Shown: positions 25,068-33,455, counted from the stretch's first letter. The stretch: DNA of 64,000 nt from Kutzneria buriramensis (GCF_043575855.1 NZ_CP144375.1:3100001-3164000), one strand, 5' to 3'. Numbers and translations: made by a program. The notes: generated by a model from the sequence alone, not told the origin.

Positions 25068-26585
25068 ATGGCTTTGATCAGGGGGATTGCCGCCGTGGTG
25101 GCGGTGTTGGCACTGGGAGGGTGTGCCGGCGTCGCCGGCCAGGCGGAACCGGCACTGGGCGCCCAGCAGGGTGTGCAGCGTCCGGCGGACCGCAACGGTG
25201 ACGCGGTGCTGGCCGCGATGCGCAAGCTCGACACGTGCGCGCTGATGACCGGCCAGGCGGTGCCGCTTGCGCCGCACTCGTGCGAGTTCAAGCAGGGCAA
25301 TGACAAGATCGACGTGAGCGCCGGCATGGACTTCCCGTTCGGCGGCCACTACGCCGAGACGCCGATGACCGTCGGCGGCTCCAAGGCGTACATCCAGGAC
25401 CTCGGCGAAACCGGCTACACCCGGCGATGCTGGGTGGACATCCCGGTCAGCTTCCAGTTCTCGGTGAAGGTGGACGCGCAGCTCGGCGACAATGCCGGCA
25501 ATGCCTGCGACCTGGCCAAGACGGCGACCGCGACCGTGGTGTCGAAGCTGGGCAACCCGGGCGCGGTCACCCTGCCCGCGTCCCGGCCGCTGGCCAATTG
25601 GGACGGCTGCTCGCTGCTCGCCAAGGCGGTCGGCCAGCTTCCCGACAAGGCCAAGCTGGAGCTGGGCACCGGCAAGTCGAAGTTCGACTCCTGTCTGGTC
25701 AACCAGGAGGGCACCTCCGACAACGCCGCGGTCCAACTGGAGTACGGCACGGATCCGCTGGCCGGCCACGGGGTCAAACCGCAGCAGGTCGGCGACAAGA
25801 CGGCGGATGTCGACGGCTCCGGGAGTTCGTGCTACGTGCGATGGGCTGTCGGTCCGTCCGGTTCGGACTCGGATCACAACACCGTGGTGGCCCAGGTGAG
25901 TCTGAAGGACTGCGACGCGGCGACCGCGCTGGCCGCAAAGGTGCAGAAGGCGCTGGCCGGTCCCTCGCCGTCCAGCGAGAACCCGCAACGGCCGCTCCTC
26001 TACGGCGCGAACGACCCCGACAGTGCCGAGGTCGGCGCGTGCTTGGACTTCCATGACGCCGACAGCACTTGCGTGCCCTACCAGCCGTTCACGCTGCCGT
26101 CCTCGTTCCAGGACTGGTTCCCCGCCGCCGAGGACTCGCCGGCGATCGGCTGCGCCGTCGCGGTGGACGCCGTCAAAGCGGTGTACGGCGACTCCTTCAA
26201 GCCCGTGGTGTGGGGCCAGCACTGCATCTTCGTCGAGCCGACGCACTCGATGATGATCATCATCGACGTGTCCACCGCCAACACGCCCGCCCGCTACGGC
26301 GTGCAAACCGACCTGTACGGCGACCAGACGACGAATCCCGTGTCCGGCAAGCAGGCCAAGGAATTCACCGGCACCGTCGCGAACGCCAGGCCCGGCGAGC
26401 CGGCCTACGACGAGTACGACGTCTATGTGTCGCCGTACAACGACATCACCAGGCCCGGCATGATCGCCGGCCAGGCTCACGCCTACCCGGCCCGGGGCGC
26501 CGCCCAGGACGCCAAGCCGGACATCTCCAAGCTGCACGACCTGGACCAGGTGATGACCAAGATCATCGCCAAGTACGTGCCCTGA
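25068..26585 (+). CDS. Multidomain lipoprotein B (tandem paralogue 2)
   Basis: 505 residues, beginning MALIRGIAAVVAVLALGGC: a signal peptide with lipobox Cys at about 19. It matches protein A along its length: RKLDTCALMTGQ, ANWDGCSLLAKAVG, DNAAVQLEYGTDPLAG, NPQRPLLYGANDPDS, IGCAVAVDAVKAVYGDSF and the end IIAKYVP. About half the residues appear to differ, so the duplication is not recent, but the signal peptide and 5' flank are nearly unchanged. Surface exposure and paired cysteines are expected; function unknown. The gene ends in a hairpin shared with the convergent zinc-ribbon gene. Confidence 0.85.
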   Translation: MALIRGIAAVVAVLALGGCAGVAGQAEPALGAQQGVQRPADRNGDAVLAAMRKLDTCALMTGQAVPLAPHSCEFKQGNDKIDVSAGMDFPFGGHYAETPMTVGGSKAYIQDLGETGYTRRCWVDIPVSFQFSVKVDAQLGDNAGNACDLAKTATATVVSKLGNPGAVTLPASRPLANWDGCSLLAKAVGQLPDKAKLELGTGKSKFDSCLVNQEGTSDNAAVQLEYGTDPLAGHGVKPQQVGDKTADVDGSGSSCYVRWAVGPSGSDSDHNTVVAQVSLKDCDAATALAAKVQKALAGPSPSSENPQRPLLYGANDPDSAEVGACLDFHDADSTCVPYQPFTLPSSFQDWFPAAEDSPAIGCAVAVDAVKAVYGDSFKPVVWGQHCIFVEPTHSMMIIIDVSTANTPARYGVQTDLYGDQTTNPVSGKQAKEFTGTVANARPGEPAYDEYDVYVSPYNDITRPGMIAGQAHAYPARGAAQDAKPDISKLHDLDQVMTKIIAKYVP

Positions 26586-26590
26586 CGCGC

Positions 26591-26620
26591 GGAAGGGCCC
26601 CTTCCTCAAGGGGCCCTTCC
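26591..26620. terminator. Short hairpin between lipoprotein B and zinc-ribbon gene
   Basis: Perfect 13-bp arms (26591-26603 and 26608-26620, GGAAGGGCCCCTT and complement) with a CCTC loop, followed by TGACATCA. It fills the gap between convergent genes. It resembles family 1 in the outer AAGG/CCTT but is shorter. Confidence 0.75.
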
Positions 26621-26625
26621 TGACA

Positions 26626-26916
26626 TCAGCCCTGGTTCTGCGGGAGCTGCTGCGGGGTCTGCTGCTGCGCGGCGGCCACGTTCTGCGCCACCAGCGCCTC
26701 CGCCTGCTCCTTGGTCAGCTCACCCACGAAGCCGCAGTACGTGCACTGCAACGTGTGTCGGGTGCTGATCGGGAACAGCGGGATGAAGAACAGCGTGAAC
26801 TTGGTGGTGAACTTGCGCAGCGCGTGCGCCGCCGGATTGTGGCAGTTGTTGCACACCAACATGGTCATCAGCAGCTGCTGCACGTATCTGCGGGTACCCC
26901 AGATCAGCAGGAACAC
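26626..26916 (-). CDS. Small zinc-ribbon membrane-associated protein
   Basis: GTG at 26916 behind GGGTGGAG; 96 residues. Two cysteine pairs, CNNCHNP (about residue 22) and CTYCG (about 58), build a split zinc ribbon. Between them lies KFTLFFIPLFPISTRHTLQC, a hydrophobic segment. The C-terminal 25 residues are Gln/Ala-rich (QNVAAAQQQTPQQLPQNQG). This matches the widespread actinobacterial zinc-ribbon family of unknown function. It is alone between two other minus-strand genes. Confidence 0.85.
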   Translation of the reverse strand: MFLLIWGTRRYVQQLLMTMLVCNNCHNPAAHALRKFTTKFTLFFIPLFPISTRHTLQCTYCGFVGELTKEQAEALVAQNVAAAQQQTPQQLPQNQG

Positions 26917-26958
26917 GTTTCTCCACCCCTAGATCGGACACGACACGAGTGACGCAGC

Positions 26959-28329
26959 CTACCGGCCTTGCCACCCGTCCGGGTCCACTCCGCCGGGAAT
27001 CTCGGCGGACGGGTCGTACGGCTCCCGCGTGAAGATGAAGGTGGCCAGGTCCAGGTGGCTGAGCGAGCCGTCCGGGCGGCGCACCACCCGCAGCGTCTCG
27101 CCCGCGTAGTACCCGTCGAGCCCGATCCACGTCTCCCGCCCGACCGGCCGGAACCGCGACGCGCGCCCGCCGCCGGCGATCGGCGTCAGGCTGATCCAGC
27201 CGTCCCGCAGCAGCCGCAGCGACCGGCCGGCGGGACCCCAGTACCAGGTGCCGGTCAGGGCCAGCAGCTCCGGGTCGACCTCGGTCAGCGGCGCCCACTC
27301 GGCCGGCAGCTGCGGCTCCAGCGTGCCGACGATGTCGATCAGGTCGGTGCACAGGCCCGGGATGTCCGCGCCGGTGGTGGTGTTGGCCATGGCGATGCCG
27401 GCGGTGCCGCTCTCGGCGTGCGTCCACACCGTGGCCAGGAAGCCCGGCATGGAGCCGGTGTGCCCGGCGAGCTTGCGACCGCGGTTGCGGGCCAGCTGGA
27501 GGCCCAGGCCGTGCCCGCTGGTCCACTGCTCGGCGTCCTCGACGACGGCCGGCTCGCGCATCTCGGCCACGGTGTCGGGGTGCAGCACCGCATCCGTGTC
27601 GCCGCCGAGGAAGCGGGCCCAGCGCGACAGGTCGTTCAACGTCGACCACAGCTGGCCGGCCGGGGCCATCGCCACGGCGTCGTGTGCGGGCTCCGGCAGC
27701 AGCACGTCGGCCCAGGGGTGCACGGCGAAGCCGTCGGCGTGCGGCTTCTCCGGCATCGGTGTGGTGCGTGTCATACCGAGCGGTTGCAGGATCTCGGCGT
27801 TGAGCGCGTCCAGCCAGCTGACGCCGCGCAGCCGGGCCACCAGCTCGCCCAGCGCGCCGTAGCCGAGGTTGGTGTAGTGGAACTGCCGGCCGGGGCGGTG
27901 CTTGAGCTCGGCCTCGGTGACCCGCTCGGACAGCTCCGTCCACTCGACGCCGGGCGTGCGCTCCCACCACTGGCCCGGCGACTCGGCCGTGAGGCCGGCG
28001 GCGTGCGCGAGCAGCTGAGCCACCGTCACGTCGCCAAAGGCGGTGCCGGGCACGTATTTGCCGTACGGCGCGTTCAGCGCGACCTTGCCCTCGTCGCGCA
28101 GCCGCATCACCAGCACGGCGACGAAGGTCTTGGTGATGGAGCCGATCCGGTACTGGGTGTCGACGCCGGGCACCTCGCCGGCGACCCGGCCGCGGCCGCC
28201 GCTCCACGCGATGCGGCCGTCCCGCACGACGGCGGCGACGAGCGAGGGCACGCGCTTGGCGGCCTGCTCGCTGGCGAGACGCTGCAACAGGGCGCGCTCG
28301 GTGGTCGGCAGCAGGGGTTCGATGGGCAC
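26959..28329 (-). CDS. Serine beta-lactamase/esterase-family hydrolase
   Basis: GTG at 28329 (GGAAGGA upstream) gives 456 residues; longer readings enter the divergent corA. The SxxK nucleophile motif is SITK at residues 64-67 (YRIGSITKTF). The Tyr motif HYTNLGYGALG lies at about residue 155 and the third-box HTG (GHTGSMPG) at about 285. A C-terminal lipocalin-like region starts near residue 345. No signal peptide, so it is probably cytosolic. This family (class C/PBP4*/EstB type) hydrolyses esters, D-peptides or beta-lactams; the substrate is open. Confidence 0.88.
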   Translation of the reverse strand: MPIEPLLPTTERALLQRLASEQAAKRVPSLVAAVVRDGRIAWSGGRGRVAGEVPGVDTQYRIGSITKTFVAVLVMRLRDEGKVALNAPYGKYVPGTAFGDVTVAQLLAHAAGLTAESPGQWWERTPGVEWTELSERVTEAELKHRPGRQFHYTNLGYGALGELVARLRGVSWLDALNAEILQPLGMTRTTPMPEKPHADGFAVHPWADVLLPEPAHDAVAMAPAGQLWSTLNDLSRWARFLGGDTDAVLHPDTVAEMREPAVVEDAEQWTSGHGLGLQLARNRGRKLAGHTGSMPGFLATVWTHAESGTAGIAMANTTTGADIPGLCTDLIDIVGTLEPQLPAEWAPLTEVDPELLALTGTWYWGPAGRSLRLLRDGWISLTPIAGGGRASRFRPVGRETWIGLDGYYAGETLRVVRRPDGSLSHLDLATFIFTREPYDPSAEIPGGVDPDGWQGR

Positions 28330-28389
28330 GCCGGATCCTTCCCGTCCATCAACACTCGTGGCAGCGGGCGAGCGGTTAGCCTGGCGGCC

Positions 28390-29361
28390 ATGGCTCGCAC
28401 CCGGCTCTACCGTAACGGCGTCCTGGCCGCCGAGGACTTCAACCCGGCGGACATCTCCGACCACCTCGAGGAACCCGGGGTGGCGATGTGGCTGGACATG
28501 TGCGAACCGGACGAATCCGACCTGCGCACCATCAGTGAGGAACTGGGCCTGCACCGGCTGGCCGTCGAGGACGCGGTGCACGAGCACCAGCGCCCCAAGC
28601 TGGACCACTACGAGTCACACCTGTTCCTGGCCGCATACCTGGCAACTGTGGATCCCGACACGGAGAGGCTGCGCACCAGCGAGATCTCCGTGTTCATCAC
28701 GCCGACGACGCTGGTCACGGTGCGCAAGGACGACGGCTTCGACATCGGCAAGGTGCTGGCCCGCTGGGACACCAACGCCGACCTGGCCAAGAGCGGCGTC
28801 GGCTTCCTGCTGCACGGGGTGCTGGACTTCATCGTGGACAGCCACATCGACTCCGTGCAGCTGCTGGACGAGCGGATCGAGCAGATGGAGGAGGCGCTTT
28901 TCGAGGACGACGTGGACCTGCGGCCGCTTCAGCGCCGGTCCTACCAGCTGCGGCGCAGCCTGATGGGGCTGCGCAAGGTCGCCGGGCCGATGCGCGAAGT
29001 GCTGGAGGGCGTGCTACGGCACGGCTCGCACCTGGTGGACCGCACGATGAAGCCGTACTTCGGGGACGTGCAGGACCACGTGCTCAAGACCGCCGGCCGG
29101 ATCGAGTCGCTGCGGGAACTCGTGGCGACGCTGCGCGAGACCGAGCTGACGGTGCAGGGCAACCAGCTGAACCTGATCATGAAGCAGGTCACCAGCTGGG
29201 CCGCGATCATCGCGGTGCCGACGCTGATCACCGGTTTCTACGGCCAGAACGTGACCTACCCGGGCATCAACACCGAGTGGGGCTTCTGGCTGTCGAGCGC
29301 GGTGATCGTCGTGGCCTCGGTCGGCCTGTGGTGGTTCTTCCGCCGGCGGGACTGGCTGTAG
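28390..29361 (+). CDS. corA: CorA-family metal (Mg/Co/Zn) transporter
   Basis: ATG at 28390; 323 residues. It has a cytosolic alpha/beta domain and long helices (IDSVQLLDERIEQMEEALFEDDVDL; ETELTVQGNQLNLIMKQVTSWAAIIAVPTLITGFYGQN), then two C-terminal membrane helices. The family signature GMN at the pore mouth reads GQN here (FYGQNVTYPG), although the rest of the pore helix is intact. In the family the signature is usually strictly conserved. It is divergent from the serine hydrolase, with 60 bases between. Substrate ion is unproven. Confidence 0.88.
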   Translation: MARTRLYRNGVLAAEDFNPADISDHLEEPGVAMWLDMCEPDESDLRTISEELGLHRLAVEDAVHEHQRPKLDHYESHLFLAAYLATVDPDTERLRTSEISVFITPTTLVTVRKDDGFDIGKVLARWDTNADLAKSGVGFLLHGVLDFIVDSHIDSVQLLDERIEQMEEALFEDDVDLRPLQRRSYQLRRSLMGLRKVAGPMREVLEGVLRHGSHLVDRTMKPYFGDVQDHVLKTAGRIESLRELVATLRETELTVQGNQLNLIMKQVTSWAAIIAVPTLITGFYGQNVTYPGINTEWGFWLSSAVIVVASVGLWWFFRRRDWL

Positions 29362-29373
29362 TACGGTGGGGTC

Positions 29374-29415
29374 GTGATCGCGCGTCGGAACATGAACTGG
29401 TGGCCCGCCTGGTAG
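29374..29415 (+). CDS. trpL: trp leader peptide
   Basis: GTG start at 29374 with GGTGGGG upstream; peptide VIARRNMNWWPAW (13 residues, first read as Met), with Trp codons at positions 9, 10 and 13. An ATG at 29392 is an alternative start giving MNWWPAW. Tandem Trp codons just before a terminator are the hallmark of Trp attenuation. Confidence 0.85.
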   Translation: MIARRNMNWWPAW

Positions 29416-29441
29416 GCGGCCCACTCCCACGCGCACCCCGC

Positions 29442-29472
29442 GGCCGTCTCATCCGAGGCGGCCTTTTCGTTT
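29442..29472 (+). terminator. trp attenuator terminator
   Basis: Nine-bp stem (29442-29450 with 29455-29463, one G-U pair), ATCC loop, then TTTTCGTTT. It ends transcription before trpEG when Trp-tRNA is plentiful. Confidence 0.85.
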
Positions 29473-29515
29473 GCCCGCTGCGGTTGTGACGGCCCTTCTC
29501 GGAAGGACCTCACCC

Positions 29516-31309
29516 GTGCTGCTGGACCGGATCCTCGCCGCCGACACACCGTTCGCGCTGCTCCGCCGTTCGCCCGACGTCGTCGACGTGCTCGTCGGCG
29601 ACGTCGTCGAGGTGGCCGGACTCGCTGACATTCCCTTGTCCGACAATGAAGTTCTGGCGATCGTGCCATACCGACAGATCTCCGAGCGCGGCTTCGAATG
29701 CGTGGACGACGGCGCGCCGCTACTGGCCCTGCGCGTGACCGATCGCGAAACCTGTACCTTGGACGAGGTTCTGGCGCGCGTCGGCGACGTGCCGTTCGAG
29801 CTGGCCGACGCCGGCTTCGACGTGGACGACGCCAGCTACGGCGAGATCGTGCGCAAGGTGCTCGCCGAGGAGATCGGCCAGGGCGCCGGGGCGAACTTCG
29901 TCGTCAAGAGGACCTACACCGCAGCGATTCCCGACTACAGCATCGCCACCGCGCTCGCCGTGTTCCGCCGGCTGCTGCTCGCCGAGCGCGGGGCGTACTG
30001 GACGTTCATCGTGCACACCGGGTCCCGGACGTTCGTCGGCGCCACACCCGAGCGGCACGTGTCCGTCGAGGACGGCGTGGCCATGATGAACCCGATCAGC
30101 GGCACGTATCGGCATCCCGACGGCCGCCCCGACCGGGCCGAGCTGCTGGCGTTTCTCGCCGACAGCAAGGAGACCGACGAGCTGTACATGGTCGTCGACG
30201 AGGAGCTGAAGATGATGGCCCGCGTCGGCAACCGGGGCGGCCGGGTGCTCGGGCCGTATCTCAAGGAGATGTCCCGGCTCACCCACACCGAGTACCTGCT
30301 CGCCGGAAAGACCACTTTGGACGTTCGGGACGTGCTGCGGGAGACCATGTTCGCACCCACGGTCACCGGCAGCCCGCTGGAGAACGCCTGCCGGGTGATC
30401 GCCCGCTACGAGCAGCGCGGCCGTGGATACTACGCCGGCGTGATCGCCCTCATCGGCCCGCACGGATCCTCTTTGGACGCACCGATCCTGATCCGCACCG
30501 CCGAGATCTCCCCCGCCGGCGAGCTTCGGGTCTCCGTGGGCGCCACGCTCGTCCGCGATTCCGTGCCGGAGAACGAGATCGCCGAGACCTACGCCAAGGC
30601 CGCCGGCATCCTCTCCGCGCTGCACGGAAAGTCCACACCGGACACTTCTGTCGCCTCGTTCGCCCAGGACGTCCAGGTGTTGGACGCCCTGGCCGCCCGC
30701 AACGACCGCCTCGCCCGGTTCTGGCTCGACACCCGCGACGACTCCGTTTCCGGGCCGTTCAGCGGCAAACGCGCCCTGGTCGTCGACGGCGAGGACACCT
30801 TCACCGCCATGCTCGACCACGTGCTACAGACGCTGGGCCTGGAGGTCACGATCGTCGCCCACGACTCCGCGCCGGCGATCGCCGGCTACGACCTGGTCAT
30901 CGCCGGCCCCGGCCCGGGCGATCCCCGTGAGCACACCGACCCCAAGATCGCCGCCCTGCGCCGGATCGTCCGCGAGGTCCTGGAGTCGGGCATTCCCCTG
31001 CTGGCCATCTGCCTCGGCCACCAGGTGCTGTCGTCGCTGCTGGGGCTGGAGCTGATCCGCAAAACCCAGCCGTACCAGGGCATGCAGCGCTCCATCTCGC
31101 TGTTCGGCCAGCCGGAACGCGTCGGCTTCTACAGCACCTTCGTCGCCACCGGAACCGTGCCCGGCGTCGAGATCAGCGCCGACCCCGCCACCGGCGAGAT
31201 CCACGCCCTGCGCGCCCCCGGCTTCGCCTCCACCCAGTTCCACCCCGAGTCGATCCTCACCGAACACGGCACCACAATCCTGGCCACCCTCCTCACCCAC
31301 CTCCTCTGA
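29516..31309 (+). CDS. trpEG: Fused anthranilate synthase (TrpE-TrpG)
   Basis: GTG at 29516 with GGAAGGA upstream; 597 residues. The chorismate-binding half (about 100-400) has FVVKRTYTA, GATPERHVSVEDGVAMMNPISGTYR, KMMARVGNRGGRVLGPYLKEMSRLTHTEY and RGYYAGVIALIG. The C-terminal glutamine amidotransferase (about 425-595) has IAGPGPGDP, catalytic Cys499 (AICLGHQ), and His576/Glu578 (QFHPES). It makes anthranilate from chorismate and glutamine. The N-terminal start MLLDRILAADTPFALLRR lacks the usual LLES Trp-inhibition motif, resembling PhzE-type enzymes. The trp attenuator argues for the tryptophan role. Confidence 0.9.
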   Translation: MLLDRILAADTPFALLRRSPDVVDVLVGDVVEVAGLADIPLSDNEVLAIVPYRQISERGFECVDDGAPLLALRVTDRETCTLDEVLARVGDVPFELADAGFDVDDASYGEIVRKVLAEEIGQGAGANFVVKRTYTAAIPDYSIATALAVFRRLLLAERGAYWTFIVHTGSRTFVGATPERHVSVEDGVAMMNPISGTYRHPDGRPDRAELLAFLADSKETDELYMVVDEELKMMARVGNRGGRVLGPYLKEMSRLTHTEYLLAGKTTLDVRDVLRETMFAPTVTGSPLENACRVIARYEQRGRGYYAGVIALIGPHGSSLDAPILIRTAEISPAGELRVSVGATLVRDSVPENEIAETYAKAAGILSALHGKSTPDTSVASFAQDVQVLDALAARNDRLARFWLDTRDDSVSGPFSGKRALVVDGEDTFTAMLDHVLQTLGLEVTIVAHDSAPAIAGYDLVIAGPGPGDPREHTDPKIAALRRIVREVLESGIPLLAICLGHQVLSSLLGLELIRKTQPYQGMQRSISLFGQPERVGFYSTFVATGTVPGVEISADPATGEIHALRAPGFASTQFHPESILTEHGTTILATLLTHLL

Positions 31310-31314
31310 CCCCC

Positions 31315-31415
31315 GCGAGTCGCGCTCTCAGACACACCGAATGTCGGTTTCAGGCACATGCCCGAGACCTACATTCGGTGTGCTCCGCAGTGTTGATCTA
31401 TTTGGGCAGACTCGC
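31315..31415. repeat. Family 2 inverted repeat, full but degraded copy
   Basis: Left arm GCGAGTCGCGCTCT then ACACACCGAATGTCGG (31315-31355). The right arm has CTACATTCGGTGTG (about 31369-31382) and, after an AT-richer interruption, GACTCGC (31409-31415). It fills the gap between the convergent trpEG and kinase genes, as copy 1 does between its neighbours. Confidence 0.7.
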
Positions 31416-31421
31416 CGGGGT

Positions 31422-33398
31422 TCAGATGCGGCGGGTGAAGGCGGTGACGGGGCCCTTCTGGGAGACGCCGGTGTTGGACAGCCAGCCGTCCAGCTGCTGC
31501 TGCACCCGGCCCAGGGTGGGCCGGTGCCCGGGCTCCTTGTCCAGGGACGCCATGAGCAGCCGCCGGTGCACGGACCGCTCCGGCAGCTTGGTGTTGGGCT
31601 CGGCGTTGGCGCCGGCCAGCAGCGCGGCCATGGGGTTCTCACGGGTGCCGCGCGGCGGGCTGCCGGTGAGCGCGTAGCTGACGGTCGCGGCGAGCTGCCA
31701 GGCGTCGGACGCGGGGCTGGCGGAGTCGCCACGGGCGACCTCGGGTGCCAGGTAGTCCGGGGTGCCCATCATCATGCCGGTGGCGGTCAGCGTGCTGTCC
31801 CCCCGCCGCCGGGCCAGGCCGAAGTCGATCAGATGCGGGATGCCATCGTTGTCGATGATCACGTTCGACGGCTTGAGGTCCCGATGCAGCACCGACTTCT
31901 CGTGCGCCGCGTTCAGGGCCCCGGCCAGGGTCGACCACAGCCGCGCCGCCGACACGTCGTCGAGCAGGCCGTTGCGCTGCATCGCCTGCGCCAGCGACAG
32001 CCCCTCGACGTACTCCATGACGATGGCGATGCCGTCTTCCTCCTCGAGGATGTCGTAGACGTGCACGCAGTTCTCGTGCCGGACCGCGGCCAGCGCGCGG
32101 GCCTCCCGGTACATGCGCTCCTGGGTGTCTGCGTCGGAGGTGTGCGCGATCTTGATCGCGACCTGCCGGTTCAGGTTGGCGTCCATGGCCAGCCACACCT
32201 TGCCGAAGCCGCCGGCGCCGAGCTGGCGGATGCGGCGGAACCGGCCGCCGAACGAGTCGCCGGTGCTGTCGAACTTGGTCGGCGCGTCCAGCGGGTTGTA
32301 GACGGTCTTGTCCGGATCCGGCGCGGGCGGCGTGGCCCACGGCAGCGGACCGGGCGTCATCGCCAGGCCGGCCTGCGACGGGGCCGCCGGCTGCACGCGG
32401 GTGGGCGGCGGCAGCGGCCGGGGTTGGGGCCGCACCGGCGGCGGCTGGACCTGCGTCCGCGGCGCCTGCGGTTGCGGCTGGGCCTGGCTGTACATCTTCG
32501 TCGGCGGGTTCTGCCGGGGCATCGGCGCCTGCTGGGACGCCATCTGCGCCGACGGCGCGGGCGTCTGCGGCTTGGTCTGCGGCAGGGGCTTCGGCTGCGA
32601 CGGCGGCATCGGCCGCTGTTCCCCCATCGCCTTCGCCCCCGGCTCGGCGGTCGCCGGCTCCTTGTGCAGCACGGCGTCGCTGGGGGTGCCGAGCAGCTTC
32701 ACCGCCAGCACGCCGACCGCACTCACGGGTAAGAAGCCCAGCCAGAGCAGCCCGACCACGCCGACCGGCAGGTCGAGGGTGAAGAAAACCAGCAGCACGA
32801 ACGGCGCGTAGTACAGCCGCGCCGGCCAGCGGGCCCCGCCGCGGAACGCGTTCTTGGCCTGCTTGGTGATCCAGAACAGGATGAACGCCGGCACCACGAC
32901 CAGTGCCGCGATGGACAGCCAGCGCACCGGCGCGGCCTCGTAGCCGCTGGTGATCGCCAGCCCCGCCCGCGGCGAGCCGGCCAGCAGCTCGTCCTGGGTG
33001 TTCAGGACGTAGCAGAATTTCTCCTGGAGGCTGCGGCCCGCGCCGAAGCCGTCCGCGGCCAGCTGCCGCAGCGCGTCGGTCGCCCCCGAGAACGCCGAGA
33101 GCGGCAGCAGCAGGTTGCCGACCACCCCGATGCCGGTGAACAGGATCACCATGACCGGGTTGTAATTGTTGCCGCTGACCTTGCGAATCATCGCCACGAG
33201 CATCGCCGCGGCGATCGGGGCCAGCGCGAAGAAGCCGCCGGCGAGAATCGTCGTCAGCAGCCAGTCGCCATTGCAGACCCGCAGTCCGAACGCGCTGTGC
33301 AGTCCAGACAGCAGGCCGTTCACCAGCGCGCCGACACCGTCCACCCCGTCACTGTATCGCCGAGCGGAGAGTAGTAGCCCGGACAGCGCACCCGACAT
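31422..33398 (-). CDS. Membrane Ser/Thr protein kinase with C-terminal catalytic domain
   Basis: ATG at 33398; 658 residues. The order is reversed compared with PknB-type kinases. Residues 45-235 carry about five or six membrane segments (TTILAGGFFALAPIAAAMLV; VILFTGIGVVGNLLLPLSAF; WLSIAALVVVPAFILFWI; YAPFVLLVFFTLDLPVGVVG). A Pro/Gln-rich linker follows (about 245-360). The kinase domain runs about 387-640: P-loop LGAGGFGKVW, Lys416 (AIKIAH), HRDLKPSNV and DFGLARR. All catalytic residues are intact. The gene lies downstream of GH92, separated by a strong palindrome, and converges with trpEG. The signal is unknown. Confidence 0.88.
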   Translation of the reverse strand: MSGALSGLLLSARRYSDGVDGVGALVNGLLSGLHSAFGLRVCNGDWLLTTILAGGFFALAPIAAAMLVAMIRKVSGNNYNPVMVILFTGIGVVGNLLLPLSAFSGATDALRQLAADGFGAGRSLQEKFCYVLNTQDELLAGSPRAGLAITSGYEAAPVRWLSIAALVVVPAFILFWITKQAKNAFRGGARWPARLYYAPFVLLVFFTLDLPVGVVGLLWLGFLPVSAVGVLAVKLLGTPSDAVLHKEPATAEPGAKAMGEQRPMPPSQPKPLPQTKPQTPAPSAQMASQQAPMPRQNPPTKMYSQAQPQPQAPRTQVQPPPVRPQPRPLPPPTRVQPAAPSQAGLAMTPGPLPWATPPAPDPDKTVYNPLDAPTKFDSTGDSFGGRFRRIRQLGAGGFGKVWLAMDANLNRQVAIKIAHTSDADTQERMYREARALAAVRHENCVHVYDILEEEDGIAIVMEYVEGLSLAQAMQRNGLLDDVSAARLWSTLAGALNAAHEKSVLHRDLKPSNVIIDNDGIPHLIDFGLARRRGDSTLTATGMMMGTPDYLAPEVARGDSASPASDAWQLAATVSYALTGSPPRGTRENPMAALLAGANAEPNTKLPERSVHRRLLMASLDKEPGHRPTLGRVQQQLDGWLSNTGVSQKGPVTAFTRRI

Positions 33399-33415
33399 GC
33401 CGCTGTGTGCTCTGC

Positions 33416-33455
33416 GCTGAGGCCGGGCCGTTTGCGCAAACGGCCCGGCCTCAGC
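33416..33455. terminator. Perfect 40-bp palindrome after the GH92 gene
   Basis: Two 20-base perfect arms with no loop; the left arm starts GCTGAGGCCGGGCCG. On the minus strand it follows the GH92 stop (33515) and precedes the kinase start (33398), so it can act as terminator for GH92. No T-run follows. Confidence 0.7.

Larger units (their letters stand above)
29365..29475 (+). ncRNA. trp attenuator leader RNA
   Basis: All parts of a Trp-codon attenuator are visible. The leader peptide (29374-29415) has Trp codons at 29398-29403 and 29410-29412. Segment 29415-29421 (GGCGGCC) can pair with 29442-29448 (GGCCGTC) as antiterminator. Segment 29442-29450 can instead pair with 29455-29463 (GAGGCGGCC) as terminator, followed by TTTT. 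Ribosome stalling at the Trp codons would free the antiterminator and let trpEG be transcribed. Confidence 0.88.

Noticed and set aside
29516..31309. Assignment as phenazine PhzE
   Set aside because: The N-terminal half resembles PhzE, but no other phz gene is nearby and the Trp-codon attenuator points to tryptophan control.
33430..33443. Third copy of the hpa operator (CGTTTG-cg-CAAACG)
   Set aside because: The spacer is 2 rather than 4 bases, the flanking ATAT is absent, and it is the centre of a long GC-rich palindrome after GH92.
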